Positions 11,586-24,500 of a stretch of DNA of 64,000 bases are shown in pieces. Positions within the stretch are counted from its first letter, which is position 1. The number at the start of each line of letters is the position of its first letter. The notes beneath the pieces were generated by a model, which saw nothing but the letters and a program-made list of their open reading frames with translations, was not told where the DNA came from and searched no databases. The position numbers were made by a program, and so were the translations under genes. Source of the DNA: Anseranas semipalmata (lineage: Eukaryota; Chordata; Aves; Anseriformes; Anseranatidae); assembly GCA_013399115.1 (NCBI GenBank), contig VXAA01000170.1:383211-447210 (forward strand). The letters run 5' to 3'.

Positions 11586-14500
11586 GTAAGAAGGCTGTAT
11601 GTTCACACGATCCCTACATTCTCCAGCTTATCATCAGACTTCTTCAGGTAACTGAAGTCTCTTTCCCTTACAGAGAAATGGTCCAAGAAGCTAAAAGAAG
11701 GGGACCTGATGATTGATAAAATTCAGGAGTATAAAAATGGTACAGTATGGTGTTTTATTTATTGTCTAGCATTTCTAAAATTAATGCAGCTGAATAACAT
11801 TTAACTTCCTGTTTTAAAAGGTAACCTGCAAAGTCAGAATGAAGATCGAATAGAAACCAAACACATACAGTTACAGGCTGTAAACTGCAAGTCAAAAGCA
11901 ATTTGTTGGAGAATTTCATTGATGATTCAAAAAGATGAAGATTTGTTAAAAGTTTTCTGTATAGTGTTTTCAGTGCTTAAGAATGAACAAGTGATTAGAT
12001 TTAAAACAACAAAGTATCAGAACTTGCTGACTGCAATAGAAAAACTAAATTAAATTACTTAGTTAAGTTAAATATTGTGAAGCTACTTATGCCTCTTCCA
12101 TAGTAATAATAGAACACAGCTTATCAGTCTAGGATTAACTACTATGAATTTTGTAACTGGATTTCAGAATCTCTGGTAAAAATCGTTGCAACATGTAATA
12201 TCGGTCAGCATTTCCATTCCGTACTCTTCTGTAAAACAATTTGTCTGTGAACAGGATCCACCATCCTCATGCTTTGAAGATAGAAATTGTGTCTGGCAGC
12301 AGAAACAGACTGCATATGATTACAGTGTCAGAGGAGCTCCCTACTTTGTAGCTTTACTTCTGAATAACTTTTACTTTATCCTGATGTTTGATGCTTGCAG
12401 TATGCACTTCCATAGATTTATTCAATCATCTCAAACTATATAGATAAGTACTAAATGGTGGGAACCTATTTAATCAGCTGTAAATGTTCATATTTTGTTG
12501 CTTCCTTCCAGAGATCCTTCAGCAGAACAAACACATATCAGAAAATCAAGAACATCTGACAGAAATAAAATCTAACCTAAACCATGAAGAAGAGCAAAAG
12601 AAGGAGTTGACTGACAGTATCCAAGAACTTAAAGAAGAGTTGATGAAGAAAAAGGAAGGTAAGTAGAAGCTCTTAATGATGGACTTTTCTACTGTTTAAT
12701 TTTTTGTGTGTGCTTTGCTAACCTTTACTTTGATACTTCTGGTGGCTTTTAAATTCTAGTAATATCTTCTAAAAACAAGGCTGCTAAGGAGAGAGTGGAA
12801 CGACTATGCAAGTCTAAAGAGTTGTTTGAAGAGCGGCTTGGACTAGAAATACGTAGAATTCACAGTAAGTTTCTGTAGTTTCCTTAGTTTCCTTATGCAG
12901 TGATACAATGTTGTTAATGTTGGATTATGTAGTGAAGAATATACTAGCTCACACAACTGAAGAATTGCCAAATATACTTGGGTTTGTCTAGTGTATCATA
13001 CAGAGTCATCTTCCTCTCTTAATTACGTATTTGCTTACACTAGTCATCATTGACAGTAAGTGCTGATTGATTAGCCGGCATAGTCTTGGCATTGGACTGT
13101 GGCCCCAGCTCACAGCTGCTTTCATTATTGAAGAGCAGTTCAGATGTCTCTGTAAAACTGAGGAAGATAATGGTTGGTAACTTTGCCAATTCTAAGTAAA
13201 CTATTCCTGTTCCTTAGCTCAGGTATTACCGTTGTCTCTCAAAGGGCAGAAGATGGTATATTAAAACATATTTGTCTTGCAAAAAGACCAGGTTTGCTGA
13301 ATTTGCAAGTATGCTAAGAGTAGTAATTAGAACTGTATCTAATATTGTGATTCTCATTCATCACTGTGACTCCAGCAAAGGTTAATGGTGTTAATGAATT
13401 CTGTTTGTATTTGCTTTAGATGAACAGTTACAGTTTATATTCAGACATATTGACCACAAAGATCCTGACAAGCCATATGTGTTTACCCTCTCCATAAATG
13501 ACCAGGGAGATTATGAAGGTAGGTGAATTTTAAATAAGAGGATGGAATCTGATGTGCATATTTGAAAAAAAGGAGAGCAGAGTATAAATACATTTAGTTG
13601 CAATCTTTATCTTCTAATTTATGAATGGAAAATGTTTGCAGCTGTTGTGGTTTGACCCAGCAGGCAGCTAAGCACCACACAGCCAAACCAGGACAGCAGC
13701 ATTAATATATTTTAATGAAGTTTCTCTTGTTTGTATGAAAACACATCTGCTTATCTATACTCCTCCATTTGTGGAGTTGCTGTTTACTTTGTACCAAGCA
13801 AAGCATGAGAGAGAGATACAGGGATAGATAGATGCTTCAGTTTGTAGGTTGTTGCCTCTTCCTTCTATGCTAGAATGAGTGTTTATCTTGACAGGCATAT
13901 TTGAATCCTCTTGAGAAGCCTAGAGGACAGAAAAAAGGTTCCCCACTATTAGCTCCCTACAATCGTATGATATAAGAGAAAAATTGAAAATAGAAATCCA
14001 GAATTCCTCTTCTGCAGAGATACAGCCTTTCAGATCTTAAAGCTGTTTTTGCAATACAGCTCTTGAGTTACAAAGACCAGCAGCAGTAACTTGAGTACTG
14101 TGTTGAGTTGCTTCTAGAAGAATGTCCAGTCTCTGCTATGGCTCTAGGTATGGGCAGAGTAGACTTTGGTTTTTACTAATTCAAGTCTAAACTGTGCTGA
14201 AGTCAAAAGTTTATCGCGTGCTGGGCTACCTCAGTTTTCAGTCTTCCCACCTGCACAGCAACAAAAATGCTTAGGAATGTGTTTCAGTTTTTGAGACAGG
14301 CTGAGAATTGCTATAAAAATTGAAGCAGGAGCACAGCACTGAGTGGAAGGTCTGGAAATAAGAAAAAGAATTGTGTTCTTTTGAGGCTTTGTCTTCACTG
14401 AAAGAAAATGATAGGTTCCTCAAAATTAATAATGGCAGAAGCTAAAACATATAAAGATAGCAGAATATATTGTATTTAATAAGCCTGAAAAAAAACACTA

Positions 14501-14695
14501 ATACTGAATTTTTGATAAAAGTAGTCTAATTTTTTTGAAATCTTTGTCATTTTAGTGACTTCCTGTATTCCTCCTCTGGACTGTATAGCAGAGTTCCAGC
14601 TGAAAGTGAGAGAAACTAACAATTTTTCTGCATTTGTTGCCAACATCAGAAAAGCTTTCACTGCTTTATCTTATAAACAGTCTGCCTCAAATTAG
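11432..14695 (+). CDS. SPC25: SPC25, Ndc80-complex kinetochore subunit (complete, 6 coding exons)
   Basis: Joined coding exons are 11432-11585, 11674-11739, 12512-12658, 12760-12864, 13420-13518 and 14556-14695. They total 711 nt and give 236 residues; I recall human SPC25 as 224. Every intron is GT-AG and every internal junction falls after codon base 1. SPC25 pairs with SPC24 at the inner end of the four-subunit Ndc80 complex, which links kinetochores to spindle microtubules. Residues about 15-130 are Glu/Lys-rich with heptad-like spacing (coiled coil). Residues about 135-236 form the RWD-type globular domain, with the conserved block [15 protein letters not shown] near the end. The ATG lies four bases after acceptor TTGTAG, so the upstream exon is untranslated. 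No defects are seen. Confidence 0.96.
11674..11739 (+). CDS. SPC25: SPC25 coding exon 2
   Basis: A 66-nt exon with acceptor CCCTTACAG|AGAAATGG and donor AATG|GTACAG. It encodes [19 protein letters not shown] and is part of the coiled coil. Confidence 0.93.
11740..12511. other. SPC25 intron after coding exon 2
   Basis: AT-rich intron. The 85-codon frame at 12186-12443 has no protein resemblance, and nothing else is seen. Confidence 0.7.
12512..12658 (+). CDS. SPC25: SPC25 coding exon 3
   Basis: A 147-nt exon with acceptor CTTCCAG|AGATCC and donor GGAAG|GTAAGT. It encodes the central Glu/Lys-rich coiled coil. Confidence 0.95.
12760..12864 (+). CDS. SPC25: SPC25 coding exon 4
   Basis: A 105-nt exon with acceptor ATTCTAG|TAATAT and donor CACA|GTAAGT. 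It encodes the end of the coiled coil and [13 protein letters not shown], the entry to the globular domain. Confidence 0.95.
12865..13419. other. SPC25 intron after coding exon 4
   Basis: Intronic sequence in which I can support no other feature. Confidence 0.7.
13420..13518 (+). CDS. SPC25: SPC25 coding exon 5
   Basis: A 99-nt exon with acceptor GCTTTAG|ATGAAC and donor TGAAG|GTAGGT. It encodes [19 protein letters not shown], the first part of the RWD domain. Confidence 0.95.
13638..13700 (+). mobile_element. 53-bp internally deleted ERVL-like solo LTR remnant with target duplication
   Basis: The element at 13643-13695 starts TGTTGTGGTTTGACCCAGCA and ends CCAGGACA, so it has TG...CA termini. 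It is flanked by a direct 5-bp repeat, GCAGC, at 13638-13642 and 13696-13700. Its first 40 bases match the start of the LTR at 42553 almost exactly. The end matches the 3' end of the same family as I recall it. Nearly all of the LTR interior has been lost while both ends and the target duplication remain. A 5-bp duplication is usual for ERVL-class elements. It lies in SPC25 intron 5 (after coding exon 5). Confidence 0.7.
14556..14695 (+). CDS. SPC25: SPC25 coding exon 6 (last)
   Basis: It starts after acceptor CATTTTAG|TGACTT and ends at a TAG stop at 14693-14695. It encodes the C-terminal helices with [15 protein letters not shown]. Confidence 0.95.
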
Positions 14696-14789
14696 CTTAT
14701 AACTCTGTTTCTAGCTATAGAGCACTTTTTTATTTTTCCTTTCTGTATTGTGAAAGTATCTATTTATCCATGTCTTACTCTAATTTCTA

Positions 14790-14795
14790 AATAAA
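14790..14795 (+). terminator. SPC25 poly(A) signal
   Basis: A canonical AATAAA about 95 bp after the SPC25 stop, in an AT-rich 3' UTR. It is the first such signal downstream. Confidence 0.65.
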
Positions 14796-14799
14796 GAAA

Positions 14800-17700
14800 A
14801 ATAATGAAAACAGTGTTTTAGTCCACTATCAGCTAGAGACATTTCTGATAATTCTTAGAACAACATTATACTCAACTACTGCCTTAACTGAATGTTTCCA
14901 GACATGAAATTTGGATCCTGTAGCAAGTAGCTAAATTTTGATTTGAGGGTTTCGTTTCAGAAGTTTGCAAAAGGTGGGTAACGTAGTATTTCTGTTCATA
15001 TTCTGAGACAGTCATCCCAAAAGAAAAAGGGAAGCCAAATGAGCGGCGGTGGGAGGTGGGCATGGTTGTTGCACAGCAGTAACAACAACAACAAAAAACC
15101 TTTGTGCTAGTCATAACTACTTAAAAAAAATAAATATCTTTTTCTGAAACAGGATAGGCAGCTTACCCTCTTACTTCCTACACCTGGTAGGAAAGTACCT
15201 TTCTTGATAGCTAACTTTTTTTTTTCCTGCTACAATCCTACTGTTCTTGCCTCAAATGTATAATCTTATGCTGGGGGCGGGGGAAACCACAAAACCAAAC
15301 CCTATTACTATACCTTCATCAGCTTCTTAACATGTTAGACCTGGCTATTTAAATCTGGTGATGCTTACTCTTACTACAGTTGAGAATATTGCCCAATCTC
15401 ATATGAACTGTATTTTAAATCACTTAGCTTGTATAAAGCATAACAGTACTACCCAATATTTAGCAGCTGTTGTGTGGAAGCAAAAAGACAGGCAGAATGC
15501 AGCCACCTCATTTCCATGTTCTCAAATGGGGCTTTTTTTATTCATTAAGGGTGTACATATTGCTTAGATGCACTCATAGCATATCTGATGTAATCGTCAT
15601 CTTCACAGGGTGAAAAAAATACTGAAACATGCTCTGAATGACAAATGCTCAGACTTACTGCCAGTTTCTTCATCTGCCATCATTTCTTTTCATGTTCATC
15701 CCAGGCATGAGTAGTTGGTTTATTGCTTCTAACGAAATTACAGTGCTAAGATGCACAGAACATATTATTAATTACTTTGCTGTGCACGGAACATAAAATA
15801 TTTGACAACCACTGCATTGGAATTTGTACGTTTAAAAATTATGTGCTAGAAAAGATGATGTGCCTGGTTGTAAATACTCTGTGTATACCCCTAAAGCAAG
15901 CCTTAAAGTTTAAAACATTTATCGTGTGTAATTTAAACCTTTACAACTTCTTTTGGAGTTTGAGTAATGAACCTGTTTATATTTACCAGGAAAATCAGAT
16001 GCAGATCTTACTTCCTCTAAAAAAAAGCCAGGCATTCCAAAAGCAGGTAAAAGCTAGAAAGGAAGCGTAAGCAACAACTTTGTTTCTGCGCTTATTATAA
16101 TATATGAAGTAAAACTAGCTTGTGACATCCCTGAAACAGCCTTTATGCTACTTGATTTGTCAGATGGAAACATCCCAAAGAGGTTATGGGACAAGCTCTT
16201 AAAAGCAAATGCAGTTTAGGGACTGTGACGCCGTCAACCATCTCCCTCCAGCTGGTGCTAGTGGTCTATCTATTACCAGGATCAGGTTTATCTCGAGGCA
16301 GACACAGAATCTATTTTAGTGGAGGTCAGACAAGGCTTTTCTTTTTTCATAAATCAATTTGCCCAACCCTGAATATCGCTTTCCCTTTCAAACCATTCAC
16401 CTGTACTTAGCTACCAAGGGTCAAGCCTGAAATGCATTGCCCAGCAGCTACTGCTGACCAGAGGGAAAACTGCTGATGTACACCAGTGTGTATACTCAGC
16501 GCCTCATCAAATTTATCTCATAATGTAATGCAAAAATCTGGAGAAAAAGGTGTTGAATTTACTAGATATTGAAAATATCTATCACTGACTTTAAGGACTG
16601 GTGGGAAGACAAAATAATATTAAATATTAGTAACATATTAAGTGCATTTAATCACAATCATTGTTTGTTTGCTAGTTGGAGGTCAGATTTGAAAAGAAAT
16701 TGAATTACTTTAACAGTCGTTCTGGCTAATGGAACAGTTTTATTATACATCTACTCAAGCAAGAGTGAAGGTGGTTAAGCTGGGTTTATTGATTTTTCAT
16801 AAACCCTCTTGCATGTTGCTAGACATTTTAAAAAGCAAACAAGCAAGTATTGGCTACACTTGTGAAAATTAAGAAAGACATGAAAGTTATGCTGCGCTTC
16901 TGTCATATTTCAATTGTTTTATATTACTTGCCATCTTCTGTAATGCTTCAACAAACTTTATGAATTTATTCAGTATCCTCAAATTGTCTAAATTAGTCCT
17001 GTCATTATAATACTCTAAAATCACTATGCAGTCATTTGTGAGTGATTTATAACCTTAGAAAATCACTTCTGAACTAGATATAACAAACATATGCGTACAT
17101 AAATCATCTAGTCCCACAGGCAGATTACAGAATGTTTTTTAACTGTGTGAATAAACTATACTAAATAATTATGGTAATACTGTTACCTTTTTGAAAGTAA
17201 TAGTTGCAATCCAATTACATTAAGCTTTACTGCTGAAATAAGATTGTATGCCTGAAAGGTTGCGGGTAACAGCTTTGATTACCAGACAGTGAGACTTCAT
17301 TCTTCTTGTTGTTCTTATTACCCCTAATCAGTCTAACAATTATACACAAAGAACACTTTAGAATCTTGAGCTTATAAACAAGTTGTTCCAGGAGAAGCAG
17401 GGGTAATGGAGCCTGATTTCCTACAGACTTGTTTTTGTCCTTAAATGGTGCCATTCTTTTCACTGCACTATCTCAGCTCTTCTTTACAATCTTCCTAGTG
17501 GATGGGAGTCCGCACCAGTCCTCAGCTATGCTAGTTTATCATCTGGTTGGCTGCTGCTAAAACAGCAGGATAACGGTTGCACTCTGCTTATCCTTCCCTC
17601 AATGCAGAGCATGGATTTGTGGTTCTCTCCTTTACCTGTGTGCTGATTTCTAATACACTGTTGAAACAGCGATAGCTGCAACACTATTTCCTTTTCAAAT

Positions 17701-20199
17701 TTGGACTAAATTGAGCAATGGATTCAAAAGTTGTTACTATGCTATAGTGTTTAATCATGCAAGTGCATACTGTTTTTTATATGACCTTATGTATATTTTA
17801 AAGTGGCTATGCACTGAAATGATAAATTGAAAGAAGATACAATTAGCGTTAATCCAATTTCCCTCCTCTTCAGTCAAAGCATATTGAACAATGCTAATTG
17901 CTATCGACTCACCTGTTGCTTTTGTGACGACATGGAAACATGCTCTTTGACTGACTTGACTCGGTGAATTCGTTTGCACTGAATACTGGATCATGGGCTC
18001 AGTTCTTCAGCATCCTGTATCTTCTGCACCAGAGCTTCAGCTCGATTAACTGGCTTGGCAGAGAAACAGGTCTGTTAAACAAATATCAACAATCTGGTGC
18101 TACTGTTTTGATTTAGAACCATGTTATGTTTACGCTGATGGCAATTACCATAAAGGATTCCAGGCATTTGAGACCGGACTGCATACAACAACTTTTTGGC
18201 TAAGCAAGGAGAATGTAGAAGTGATAGAGGGGTGACCTCATGGGTGCTGTACTAGCTAAGTTAAAGCACAATTCAAGTAAATGCTTATCTCATATGTTAA
18301 AAATAAAAACAGGAAAATAACTAATATTTAATCTTACAAATGAAGCTAACGAGAGATAATTGCTTGTCTAACCCAACATCTGACACAGCCCCATTAATGG
18401 AAAGACAATGCAGCAAATTGATAATTGTATTCTTTTAACATTAGCTGCCAGTATCAGCATGACTTACTGGCCTGTATTATCCTATACTTTGTGCAAAGGC
18501 AGACAAGCCATCTGCTAAAATTGTGTATATAAAGGAAAGAGGAAAACCTCTTCTGACATGCAGTCCTCAATGCTGTCATCTGCAACTCTGCAGCAATTAT
18601 CTGTCATTTTAGGCTCCAGCCTTTTCTAAAGTTAGCCCATGATGCTGACAGTCTGCTTGGGACTGTATTATAGTAGGCACCACCTTCACTAAGTACTCTG
18701 CTAATGGCATTGCAATGAATCAAAAATACCAGTTAATGTTCATGCAATTTACATAAGAAAGTTGGTTTACTTGCCTCAGCTGGTCCTGCTGAAGTCTCCC
18801 TCCACTGTCATTTCTCAACTGTATTGGTTGGTGCAGAACAGGAAATCCAGAACATAAAGAAAGAGAACTGGATAAAGAAAGAAGAAAGGGGAGTGAATAT
18901 AGCACAGAATGGAGAAAAGGAATCCTAATTAATGAACGTATCCCTGCTTTCTGAAAATATTCCAAAAGTCCTGGTCACAAACACTGCCGATCTTATTCCT
19001 CTAATCAGAAAATATATGGTACATAATCCAAGATGCTTTGATGTTGGCAGCCATTGCAGGGTATTATCTTGTCTGAGGACAGAAGAGGTTCTTGTGCAAT
19101 TGCTCTTCTGTGCCTCTGTAAGCACAAGTAATTCTGCCCTTGCTAAGAGAGGGTTTTCAAATGAAGTGTTTTTGTTACTTACTACGATAATGGCATTAAG
19201 CAGAGACTCATAAACAAGGAAAGGCTTTACATCCTGGAAGTTTGAGGAGCCTATTCAAACCAGCGGAGTGGATTAGCACAGAGCAGAGCATGCTAAACAC
19301 TAGTCCTTGTAAACGTATTGGGCTAAATTTAACATTGATTTGGAAAGAAGTAAGGGCAAAATTATTCCCAAGGTACAAAGGCATGCTTTCCTGTAGTAGA
19401 AAAGCAACTGTGGTATGTTCCCATGTACTGAGAATGTAGTGATACTGCCAAAAATATTTCTGGGATTCTGAACTGTGTTCAAGTTCAAAACAAAACCAAG
19501 AATGAGATGAATTTTGCATGACTTTGAGTTTGGCTGTAAACATGCCAGTCACCTCTGTGACTTCCACTTCTCTATGTAACAACCTTAGTCTTGACTTTCT
19601 ATAACCTGGAGAATGTGTAGGAAGGTACATCCAGTGTACCAAATAAAATGTGAAATAATTGTAAAACAGAACTACTGTCATTATATGCCCCGAAGACTTA
19701 TAATGAATCCAAAGCTATACAGAGATGTTGAATAATCAGCTCTAATATTACGAAATGACACGCAGTTGCTATGCATTTCCTTAGGAATGGATGCGATTAC
19801 TCAACCATTTTGTTAAAATGCTAGCACATTAGCATTTACTGCTAGCATTTTACACTTAGTGTACTTACCAAGGTAAGAGAAGAACACTAATCTATCAGCC
19901 TGCTCATGAGGACTTGAAAGAATATGTTAAAGTTCGAGCGCTGGCCCAAACTTTTGGGGACTTACTACCTCACCCCATTTATAAAATGGAGATGGATGCC
20001 ATGGATATTCCAATAGCATTTTGAGAGCCTGAGCTAAAGTTTCATTTGGCTGTGATATCAAGCATTACAAATGTGCATCCAATCTTGTTTTGATTCGGCA
20101 CTGATTCTATCCATATGGCAGCTGATAATGTCACAGCAATACATTTTTCTTCTTCCAAATAGTATTGTTAGAAGTTCTGTAGTAGATAACTGTCAGATC
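14800..20199. other. Intergenic region downstream of SPC25
   Basis: No gene or repeat that I can name. A 157-codon frame at 19208-19681 (-) and a 97-codon frame at 15777-16070 (+) show no recognisable family. By synteny NOSTRIN would be expected between here and CERS6, on the minus strand, but I do not see its SH3 or F-BAR coding signal. Confidence 0.55.
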
Positions 20200-20320
20200 T
20201 CACAGATGAGTTCTTACATACGAATTCATATATGCCAAACAGCTCGGTTTGTGTTGGATGCTTGGACTACTTGCAAGAGTAGCACATACTATCATAATGG
20301 AAGCTTAACTATCACCAGTC
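20200..20320 (+). repeat. Diverged repeat, copy 1
   Basis: About 80 bp from AGCTCGGTTTGTGTTGGATG at 20241 align without large gaps to 21426-21508. Both share TTGCAAGAGTAGCACA and a following GCTTAACT. Weaker similarity extends about 40 bp upstream. I do not recognise the family. Confidence 0.55.
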
Positions 20321-21382
20321 TAACAGTTCATATACTCCCCATCTGACAAAATTAAGTTTTTCAAAAAAATGGATTGTGATAATGAAAGGGGAACAGCTAT
20401 TTAAAGAAGCTCATGCAATAAGGAAACTGCTGCTAATCTGGACAGCAGACCCAGCTGCTTTCAATATCTGCCTTGTCCAGGGGGTACCACGATTCATGAC
20501 ATCACTTCCTCAACATTCCTGAAGGACCAAATGTTGAATGTATTTCTTTCTTAAGTGATCTTGACTACTAATGTGCAAATGTTTTTCTGCAGTTGCCATA
20601 TGGATTAGGTTGTCCTATATAATAATGGCTATGGGCACTGGTCTCACTTGGAGATTGTTCAGTGAGAAACCACATATAAGACACAGTAATATCTAAATGT
20701 TTTGGTCAAAATAAGTTTAAATTAAAATTAGATGAGAGATTAGGCAAATATAACCATAAAATAGAAAACCTTTCTGGTAGGAAGCAGCTCTTTCAAAGAT
20801 ACCTTAGGAGACCAAGAGGAATTAAAATGACTATTACTGGGAGTTAGGGAGGCTAATCTTTCAAATGAGCCCAGAAATGGGACAGAAAGTTGCTAGGTAG
20901 GTAGACACAGGAGGGTACTGATGCAATTTTACTTAAAGAAGGATCGCATTCCACCTCTGAAATTCAGGATTTTATTTTTTTTTGAGCAGGGAGATTGCAA
21001 AATGTTGCCTAAATACGGCATGAAATGCTACTGTCATGCAGTTGTATGGAAGCCTTAGTCCTATTCTGGACTGAGTAAAAATAAGCCGCATAGTGTATCT
21101 CCATCTCTCCACAGAGCATTGGCACGGTACGAGCTCTGGTTTTCCAGCCAGGTTCATGTTGGTTGTTATGCAGTTGTTTCAGAGCATTAGTATTTCTGGT
21201 GAGACTTTAAATCCATTAGATATCTAGCCCTAATCAATTTATCAGTGTGTTTATGGCCAGTGTGCAAATCTGTCCCACCCAAATGAGGCTGCCTATCTCC
21301 TGCACTGCAGTAGCATTTGCTGCCAGATCTTCTCAAAGCTGTAACAAACTTCTCTGCAATTCCCCTATTTTATTCCTTTTGA

Positions 21383-21508
21383 CAGATGTGTGTTCACTTG
21401 CTTAGATACCCTAGGCCAAATTCCCAGCTCAGTTTGTGCCGGATGTTTGGACCAGTTGCAAGAGTAGCACACATATTATTATAAAGGCTTAACTGTCAGC
21501 AATCTCGG
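21383..21508 (+). repeat. Diverged repeat, copy 2
   Basis: This is the partner of the repeat at 20200-20320, in the same orientation and 1.18 kb away. It contains CCAGTTGCAAGAGTAGCACA. By eye, about four of five aligned core bases match, so the duplication is old or both are copies of an old dispersed element. Confidence 0.55.
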
Positions 21509-24500
21509 AGATCACAGGCAGGTGTGCTGGGAATTTTAGCAAGAAGGGTGTCTGTTTTTCCTAGACAGCTTACTTACTGGGTTTGAGACACTCTTCTGAT
21601 ACTTCATCAGTTTTCATGGGGAGAGCCTAGAGGTGAACCAATTAGTCTAAGCACGTGGTCAAATCTGGTTCTACTTCCATGGAGGTTGCTGAGGAGTGTA
21701 ACACTCCAAGAAATATGAATGTCAGCTCTATTTTATGTCTACATTATTACAACTTCAGCTGCACACCATATTATCAATTTTAAACATTCAGTGACATCAA
21801 GGCAACTTAAATGTGTCTATATTACTGCTAAATAGGAACTTAGGTGTGTGCTTAGATGCCTCACTGAACTGAAAACTAAGAAAGCTGACTCCCACTAACA
21901 GGGGGATAAAGAAAATCTAATCTATTTTTAAGACATTTTGAAAAATTCATTTATGCTAAAATATTGTAGATTTGAAAGCTAAACAAGCTTCAAACTTGAA
22001 GAAAATTCTGATTTATTTCTTTGAAAGAAAAGCTTTCATTTACCAAAGGCTTTTTCTTGGGAGAATGAGGCTACTTTTGTGATATATAAGGCTTCATGAT
22101 TAAAATACCTGCTGTGTAAAACCTTTGTATTTGTCTCTTTTGTCCTCAGAACTCACCAGTAATTGAATAGAATCTCAGGCCAAGCTGGAATCTGTCAGGC
22201 TGTACGGAAAATCCTCTGCACTAGTTTGAGGGAGAGGCCCTTACACTTTAAAGTGTTCAAAAAATAGCAAAGGTACAACGGCATTTTTCAGATGTTTAGG
22301 AGAGCGTATTAATTTAGGAATGTAAATATATGTTGCCACAAATACCTTATCTTCTCATCTCATTATTGAACTATAGCACTAGAGTTACAATTTGGCCATG
22401 CTGCTCTTACAGATACTAATTGTAATACTCAACTATCATCTAGTAATACTTGACTGCATATTGCATTTTACAGTGCAATTAAAAGCTAGTGGTTCTGTGT
22501 CACAACTCGACAATTACCTTTTAAAGTTAGAACCTTACAAACATTAAGATTTACACAACACTGCATTTAAGCAGCCCCTCTACCAGAATCACCAAAGGCT
22601 TTGCAGATTTGGCCTGAAGAAGACACGTACAAAACACTTTCCCCAAGCGTATTTTACTCTATAGTGATAAAGGCTGCTTCTGAAGAGGAAGGTACAACAC
22701 AGAAGGTATGTGAACCTTACCTTGCTCCTTGCTCTCTGCTTCACTGCACGACAGGGAGGCCTCCTGTGGGCACTGTTGTCTTCCAGTGGCTGAGCTCTGT
22801 GGAGTTAGGCTTGGCACACCACACACCTTAGGTACAGTGTTATTCTGCCTAGTTAATACATAGTGATGTGAATAAAGTACTTTTTCCCATAGCGTATCTA
22901 AGGAGATTGACCTCCTTTCCTGCCATGCTGGTTTTCCACCCATGCACATCATACTTGTTTCTCATTTCCTTCCTGATTGAGTACTGATATTTGATTAAAA
23001 TTTCTTAATTCCAGTATCTGCCCTTCACCTACGAAACAAACCCCACTAAATCACTGATACTCTTCAAGATATTGTAAGAAAAGGTTTCTATCCCACAGGC
23101 AATCTTTGGAAGACAGGAATTGTTATAGACCTCTCCAAGAGAAATACCTTGGGTGTTTTCTCTCCTATTGATTCTCTATACCTTTTGATATTTAATGCTT
23201 GATCCAGTGCCTTGTAAAGTATATCAGTTGTCTACGTGACTGCAATGGACTGCTGGAACACACTGTAGGACCCAAATACTTAAGACATAAATGCCTGAAG
23301 TCAGGTTCCAAAATTACAGCAACCTGATATTTAGGAGGGCCGAAGACTTGTTCTCCGTCACTCCTCAGCATGTGTGCTTGCAGCACATCCCAAGTCTGGA
23401 AGTGGCAAAACCATTAAAATAGTTGTGCTTTATGTTGAGCTAAGAACATGTGAAGATAGCAACAAAAATAAGCATTTTCTCTTCTGAAAAAGCATATCAA
23501 ATACTGTCTGATAAGCTTTTAAAAAATGGCCTTAACTCTGCTTTCACAGTAGTCACTAAGAAAAACATGCACCACATGCAGAGTACCTCACTGGAGCACA
23601 TTCTACTATAATAAAGTGGCATTCCTAATGCCTGTGTTAAGAGTGTTAAAATTCAACTTACGCACACCTCTAAGGAGTCTGTAAAGAGATCATGAAGTGA
23701 AAGTACTCATCTCATTCCTGAGAAATTCATTCTCAGAATCAGCACTATCCTTTCCTTCTTTTTTGAATTCGGGAGTCTATAAACACACTGTGGATGAATT
23801 GCCTGGCAAGCACACTAAATCCTAGCAAAACAACTAGTTACATCATTTAAAGAAAAATCTGCTCTGTCAGTTTTTCATTTTGTTTTGTTGAAAAAAATCC
23901 AAAAAGACGACTAGGCCAGGCCATAGGCAGAATTTGAACCAAATGCTTCAAAGCAAGTTTTATATTGGCCTGAAATTAGCCTATTCTGAAACTGTTGTAA
24001 AAAAAATCAGACATGTATGTGTATTGTCTTCTAGAAGTAAGCCTCTGTTAGGACCTGCTATTGAGCATTTACTGAAGGACAAGAACTCTTCACAATCATT
24101 TGCTCCATGTTTAGACAATCATTTTGCTAGGACATGAGTACAGAATAATTAGCTACCAATAACAAAAGATTAGTTTGACACATCAGGTTTCTTTCATTTT
24201 TGGACAAAAAATGATTCTGCTACACGTAAGTAAATGAGACATGCAGCACTGCTGTGCTGTGGCTCTACATGGGACCTATTTCTGGCCTAAAAATATCAGT
24301 CACTGATCTCCATGAAATGGATTTTCACTCAGGGGAATAATTGTAAATGGTACCTGGACAGAAGTAATAACAACGAGGAGAACACTGCACATTCACTTAG
24401 CAGTACAGCTGCAGAAGAAGGATGAGCAGGTGGAAGAATCTGGCCTATTGACTTCAATAAGAAGAAACCTATATAGCACTAATGTACTTGATCAAAACAA

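Noticed and set aside
15590..15616. Acidic DDDY-like reading on the minus strand as a possible NOSTRIN SH3 exon
   Set aside because: No acceptor precedes it, and the conserved tryptophan pair of an SH3 domain does not follow.
19208..19681. 157-codon open frame on the minus strand
   Set aside because: Long, but the translation has no family resemblance and no flanking exon pattern. Frames of this length occur a few times by chance in 64 kb of mixed composition.
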